Assembly: GCA_002392385.1 (NCBI GenBank)
Contig: DGGX01000160.1
Location: forward strand, 1-10,174
DNA length: 10,174 bases
From: Lachnospiraceae bacterium UBA3863
Lineage (GTDB): Bacteria > Bacillota > Clostridia > Lachnospirales > Lachnospiraceae
Reading direction: 5' to 3'
Position numbers and translations under genes: made by a program. Positions within the stretch are counted from its first letter, which is position 1; each line of letters begins with the position of its first letter. Below the pieces are notes generated by a model, which saw only the letters and a list, made by a program, of their open reading frames with translations, made no database searches and was not told the origin of the DNA. Shown in pieces: positions 7,437 to 10,174 of the stretch.

Positions 7437-7981
7437 TCCTTCTCTCCTGCCTGAGCCTCCGGAGAGGGGGTCCGCCGGATCTGCAGCGATTCCAGGATCC
7501 TCTCCTGCCTGGCTTCCATATCCTGCGCCTCTTCTTCCGTCATGTGGTCATAGCCCAGCAGATGGAGCATGCTGTGGGCTGTCAGGAAAGCGAACTCCCG
7601 GCGGTCCGAATGGCCGTAGAGCCTTGCCTGCTCCTTCACCCGCTCCGCGTTGAGGACGATGTCTCCCAGGACCACGCAGCCGTTGTCCGGATCCTCGTAG
7701 GCCGCCGGATTGTCCTCCACACACTGATAGTCGCCGCCCTCCTCACAGTCGAGGCCCGGGAAGGACAGGACATCCGTCTCCGCGTCGATGCCGCGGTAAT
7801 CCCGGTTCAGGACGCGGATCTCCTCCGGCGTGGTGACCACCAGGGAGATCTCGGCATCATATGGGAAATTCTCCATCTCCAGGGCGCGGCGGCAGACCTT
7901 GAGCGCCAGCTCCTCCATGGGGAAGTCAAACTCTTCTTCGGTCTGTATGTCTGTGTTCAGTATGACGTTCATAGTCTTCAT
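7433..7981 (-). CDS. ybeY: Endoribonuclease YbeY (rRNA maturation factor)
   Basis: YbeY is a single-domain zinc-dependent RNase needed for 16S rRNA 3'-end maturation and ribosome quality control. The zinc motif HSMLHLLGYDH gives ligands H136, H140 and H146. Other conserved stretches are LNRDYRGIDAETDVLSFP (58-75) and LGDIVLN (105-111). The 182-residue protein is slightly longer than E. coli YbeY: about 30 residues, many acidic, separate SFP from LGD, and a hydrophilic tail follows the helix after the zinc site. The start is uncertain between ATG 7981 (MKTMNVIL) and ATG 7972 (MNVIL). I prefer 7981 because AAAGG lies just upstream, though that site is moderate. Either start is inside phoH, overlapping its 3' end by 56 or 47 nt. 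The phoH-ybeY order is a conserved arrangement in bacteria and supports both calls. Confidence 0.95.
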   Translation of the reverse strand: MKTMNVILNTDIQTEEEFDFPMEELALKVCRRALEMENFPYDAEISLVVTTPEEIRVLNRDYRGIDAETDVLSFPGLDCEEGGDYQCVEDNPAAYEDPDNGCVVLGDIVLNAERVKEQARLYGHSDRREFAFLTAHSMLHLLGYDHMTEEEAQDMEARQERILESLQIRRTPSPEAQAGEKE

Positions 7982-8906
7982 ATGCCTTTACGATCTTCTG
8001 CACAAGAGGGTGACGGACCACGTCCCGTGCGGTGAGCTGACAGAAGCTGACCCCCTCCACGTTCTTCAGCACCTTCATGGCTACGTCCAGACCGGACCTC
8101 TGTCCGGGCGCCAGATCCTTCTGGGTGGCATCTCCGGTGATGATGGCGTGGGATCCGAAACCGAAACGGGTGAGGAACATCTTCATCTGCTCCGGTGTGG
8201 TGTTCTGGGCCTCATCCAGGATGATATAGGCATTGTCCAGGGTGCGGCCGCGCATGTAAGCCAGCGGCGCCACCTCGATCAGGCCGTTTTCCATATTCTT
8301 GCGGAAGTTATCGGCGCCCATGATCTGATAGAGAGCATCGTAGAGGGGCCGCAGATAGGGATCCACCTTGCTCTGCAGGTCGCCTGGCAGGAAGCCCAGC
8401 TTCTCACCGGCCTCTATGGCCGGACGCGTCATGATGATACGCTCCACTTCCTTATTCTGGAAGGCCGTGATCGCCATGGCCATGGCCAGGAAGGTCTTGC
8501 CTGTTCCCGCCGGTCCCACGGCAAAAACGATCAGATCCTTTTTAATGGCGTCGATATATTTCTTCTGTCCCAGCGTCTTGGGCTTGACCGGCTTGCCGCT
8601 GATGGTATGACAGATGACGGTCTCGTCGATCCTGACCAGAAGGTCCGGGTCCGCCTCCTGCTTCATCTCCAGAGCATAGTCCACGCTCTGCTCTCCGATC
8701 TCCGAACCACGGTCCGCCAGACCGGCCAGCTCCCGCATGATCACAGCGGCCGTGCGGACATTCTCCTCCTCACCGCTGATCCTCACCTCGCCGTCCCTGA
8801 GTACAATGCTGACATCCAGATCGTCTTCCACCTTCCGGATATAAGCGTCACGGCTGCCGAAAATCTCCCGCTGGATCGCTGCGGGCATAGCCAAACTCTC
8901 TGTCAC
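7926..8906 (-). CDS. phoH: PhoH-family ATPase (PhoH-like protein)
   Basis: PhoH proteins are cytoplasmic P-loop ATPases related to the core of superfamily 1 helicases, and are thought to act in RNA metabolism with YbeY. The 326-residue protein has an N-terminal KH-like region (about 10-65). The PhoH ATPase domain follows, with Walker A GPAGTGKT (131-138), RPAIEAGEKLGFLPGD (161-176), Walker B IILDEAQN (228-235) and IITGDATQKDL (255-265). The GTG start at 8906 is chosen because GGAGG lies seven bases upstream. The next in-frame ATG is codon 7 and has no comparable site. The last dozen residues (HTEHRHTDRRRV) are basic and histidine-rich and lie entirely in the overlap with ybeY. As first gene of the seven-gene block it follows a 128-bp gap containing a strong hairpin. 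Confidence 0.95.
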   Translation of the reverse strand: MTESLAMPAAIQREIFGSRDAYIRKVEDDLDVSIVLRDGEVRISGEEENVRTAAVIMRELAGLADRGSEIGEQSVDYALEMKQEADPDLLVRIDETVICHTISGKPVKPKTLGQKKYIDAIKKDLIVFAVGPAGTGKTFLAMAMAITAFQNKEVERIIMTRPAIEAGEKLGFLPGDLQSKVDPYLRPLYDALYQIMGADNFRKNMENGLIEVAPLAYMRGRTLDNAYIILDEAQNTTPEQMKMFLTRFGFGSHAIITGDATQKDLAPGQRSGLDVAMKVLKNVEGVSFCQLTARDVVRHPLVQKIVKAYEDYERHTEHRHTDRRRV

Positions 8907-8913
8907 CGAGACT

Positions 8914-8918
8914 CCTCC
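8914..8918 (-). promoter_or_regulatory. phoH Shine-Dalgarno sequence that decides a GTG start
   Basis: On the minus strand GGAGG is followed by seven bases and then GTG at 8906. This consensus site at ideal spacing supports initiation at GTG rather than at the in-frame ATG six codons later. Confidence 0.75.
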
Positions 8919-8939
8919 CGTTTCCCACTCTTACAGACA

Positions 8940-8986
8940 GGGCTGCACCTGCAGGCCGGAAGGATCCGGCTGCGCAGCTGCAGCCC
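8940..8986 (-). terminator. Strong hairpin between the gltA-like gene and phoH; terminator or phoH leader structure
   Basis: In the minus-strand transcript GGGCTGCA (8979-8986) pairs perfectly with TGCAGCCC (8940-8947), an 8-bp outer stem. An inner stem GCCGG (8966-8970) pairs with CCGGC (8955-8959) around a six-base loop, and CAG/CTG pairing can join the two with a bulge. It begins about 48 nt after the stop codon of the upstream gene and ends about 33 nt before the phoH start. The following bases (TGTCTGTAAG) do not form a proper U-run, so a classical intrinsic terminator is doubtful. It could be a weak terminator, an RNA end-stabilising hairpin or a phoH leader element. I see no convincing -35/-10 pair for phoH in this gap. 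Confidence 0.45.
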
Positions 8987-9034
8987 GTTTCAAACTATTC
9001 TCGGGTATTCTCCCTTACACAGGCGGTTCTGTGC

Positions 9035-10174
9035 TTACTTATTGGAAAGATACTCGTCAATGCCCTTCGCAGCCGCCTTGCCGGCACCCATGGCCAGAAT
9101 GACGGTCGCGGCGCCGGTAACGGCATCGCCGCCGGCAAAAACGCCTTCCTTGGAGGTCTGACCGTTGGCCTCGTCCGCAACGATGCAGGACCAGCGGTTA
9201 GTATCCAGGCCCCTGGTCGTGGAGGAGATCAGCGGGTTCGGCGAGGTGCCCAGGGACATGATGACCGCGTCACACTCGATATAGAATTCCGAACCGGGGA
9301 CCGCCACAGGTCTGCGGCGTCCGGAAGCATCCGGCTCACCCAGCTCCATGCGGATGCAGGTGATGCCCTTGACCCAGCCGTTCTCGTCGGCGTGGATCTC
9401 GACCGGATTGGTCAGCAGATCGAAGATGATGCCCTCTTCCTTGGCGTGATGGACTTCCTCACGTCTGGCGGGAAGCTCCTCCTCGCTGCGGCGATAGACG
9501 ATATGGGTCTCCGCGCCGAGACGCAGAGCGGTCCTCGCGGCATCCATGGCCACGTTGCCGCCGCCGACGACCACGCAGCGCTTCGGCCGCATGATGGGTG
9601 TGCGGGAATCCTCACGGAAAGCGCCCATGAGATTGCTTCTGGTCAGGAACTCGTTGGCAGAGAAGACGCCCATGGCCTGCTCGCCGGGAATGCCCATAAA
9701 CTTGGGAAGACCGGCGCCGCTGCCCACGAAGACGGCTTCATAACCCTCTTCCTCCAGAAGAGCATCGATGGTAGTGGACTTGCCGATGACCACATCGGTG
9801 TCGATCTCAACGCCCAGTGCCTTGACGTTCTCGATCTCCTTCTCCACGACGTCCTCCTTGGGAAGACGGAACTCAGGGATACCGTAGACCAGAACGCCGC
9901 CCGCCTTATGCAGGGCTTCGAAAATGGTCACGTCGTAGCCCATCTTGGCCAGATCGCCGGCGCAGGTAAGGCCGGAAGGACCGGAGCCGATGACGGCGAC
10001 CTTCTTGTTCTTTTTCTCAGCAGCCGTCTGGGGCTTGATGCCCATTTCGCGGGCAGTATCGGCCACATAGCGCTCCAGCTTGCCGATGGAGACCGGCTCG
10101 CCCTTGATACCGCGGACGCAGAGACCTTCGCACTGGGTCTCCTGCGGACATACACGGCCGCAGACGGCGGGCAG
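9035..10174 (-). CDS. gltA: NADPH-dependent glutamate synthase small-subunit-type oxidoreductase (GltA/NfnB type), 5' end beyond right edge
   Basis: The frame is open from the right edge to TAA at 9035, giving 379 visible residues of a protein that is normally about 460; the N-terminus is outside. The first visible residues, LPAVCGRVCPQETQCEGLC, carry cysteines typical of the iron-sulfur cluster region in the GltD/GltA family. An FAD motif IGSGPSGLT (62-70 of the visible part) and an NADPH motif VVVGGGNVAMDAARTA (201-216) with YRRS (227-230) follow. The C-terminal FAD contact is GVFAGGDAVTGAA (344-356). The family passes electrons between NADPH and a partner: glutamate synthase, or in NfnAB the ferredoxin/NAD bifurcation. 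In many Clostridia a PyrK/NfnA-like subunit precedes this gene, which would lie beyond the right edge. GltA and NfnB cannot be separated here. A possible GTG start at 10066 is rejected because conserved family sequence continues upstream of it. Confidence 0.92.
   Translation of the reverse strand: MPAVCGRVCPQETQCEGLCVRGIKGEPVSIGKLERYVADTAREMGIKPQTAAEKKNKKVAVIGSGPSGLTCAGDLAKMGYDVTIFEALHKAGGVLVYGIPEFRLPKEDVVEKEIENVKALGVEIDTDVVIGKSTTIDALLEEEGYEAVFVGSGAGLPKFMGIPGEQAMGVFSANEFLTRSNLMGAFREDSRTPIMRPKRCVVVGGGNVAMDAARTALRLGAETHIVYRRSEEELPARREEVHHAKEEGIIFDLLTNPVEIHADENGWVKGITCIRMELGEPDASGRRRPVAVPGSEFYIECDAVIMSLGTSPNPLISSTTRGLDTNRWSCIVADEANGQTSKEGVFAGGDAVTGAATVILAMGAGKAAAKGIDEYLSNK

Noticed and set aside
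9018..9033. Small hairpin CACAG/CTGTG right after the stop codon of the gltA-like gene, as a terminator
   Set aside because: The stem is only 5 bp and no U-run follows; the larger hairpin at 8940-8986 is the better candidate.
7830..9161. 443-codon open frame on the plus strand over phoH
   Set aside because: It is antisense to phoH in the same register, is low in recognisable motifs, and crosses the intergenic hairpin and the end of the gltA-like gene.
1..10174. Mobile elements, CRISPR arrays, toxin-antitoxin or phage-defence genes
   Set aside because: All coding space is taken by recognisable housekeeping families, and I saw no spaced direct repeats, transposase motifs or terminal inverted repeats.

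Overview
This window is a dense, GC-rich stretch of bacterial housekeeping chromosome. Every gene I can support lies on the minus strand, so transcription runs from high to low coordinates. The gene content suggests an anaerobic Bacillota, probably a fairly high-GC Clostridia or Lachnospiraceae-type organism. The signs are phoH followed directly by ybeY, a GltA/NfnB-type flavoprotein, a ProB without a PUA domain, a COG2509 flavoprotein and a YbhE-type lactonase. The taxonomic call is inference from protein style, not from a marker gene. I see no insertion sequence, phage gene, CRISPR array, tRNA or rRNA.

Layout in transcription order. (1) A GltA/NfnB-type NADPH-dependent oxidoreductase enters from the right edge and ends at 9035; its N-terminus is outside the window. 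(2) A 128-bp gap (8907-9034) holds a strong hairpin (8940-8986) and the phoH ribosome binding site. (3) A seven-gene block runs from 8906 down to 1186: phoH, ybeY, a HI0933/YhiN-family flavoprotein, a COG2509-family flavoprotein, proB, aroK and asnB. Its junctions overlap by 56, 4, 4, 23 and 4 nt, and the last pair abuts with no spacer, so it is almost certainly one translationally coupled operon. (4) A second 128-bp gap (1058-1185) carries a candidate extended -10 promoter and inverted repeats. (5) A 6-phosphogluconolactonase-family gene starts at 1057 and runs off the left edge, probably missing only its last few codons.

Functionally the operon combines RNA metabolism (PhoH ATPase, YbeY rRNA endonuclease), two flavoproteins of unsettled physiological role, and three ATP-using biosynthetic enzymes: glutamate 5-kinase (proline), shikimate kinase (aromatics) and asparagine synthetase. 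None of the biosynthetic enzymes has its usual pathway partner beside it (no proA, no other aro gene). With the upstream GltA-like protein there is a loose theme of glutamate/glutamine and NADPH metabolism, but the grouping may reflect shared growth-linked expression rather than one pathway.

I did not find a convincing undescribed system. The points most worth a second look are the operon composition with its paired flavoproteins, the long phoH/ybeY overlap, and the hairpin before phoH. The very long open frames on the plus strand are in codon register with the real genes and are explained by avoidance of TTA, CTA and TCA codons.
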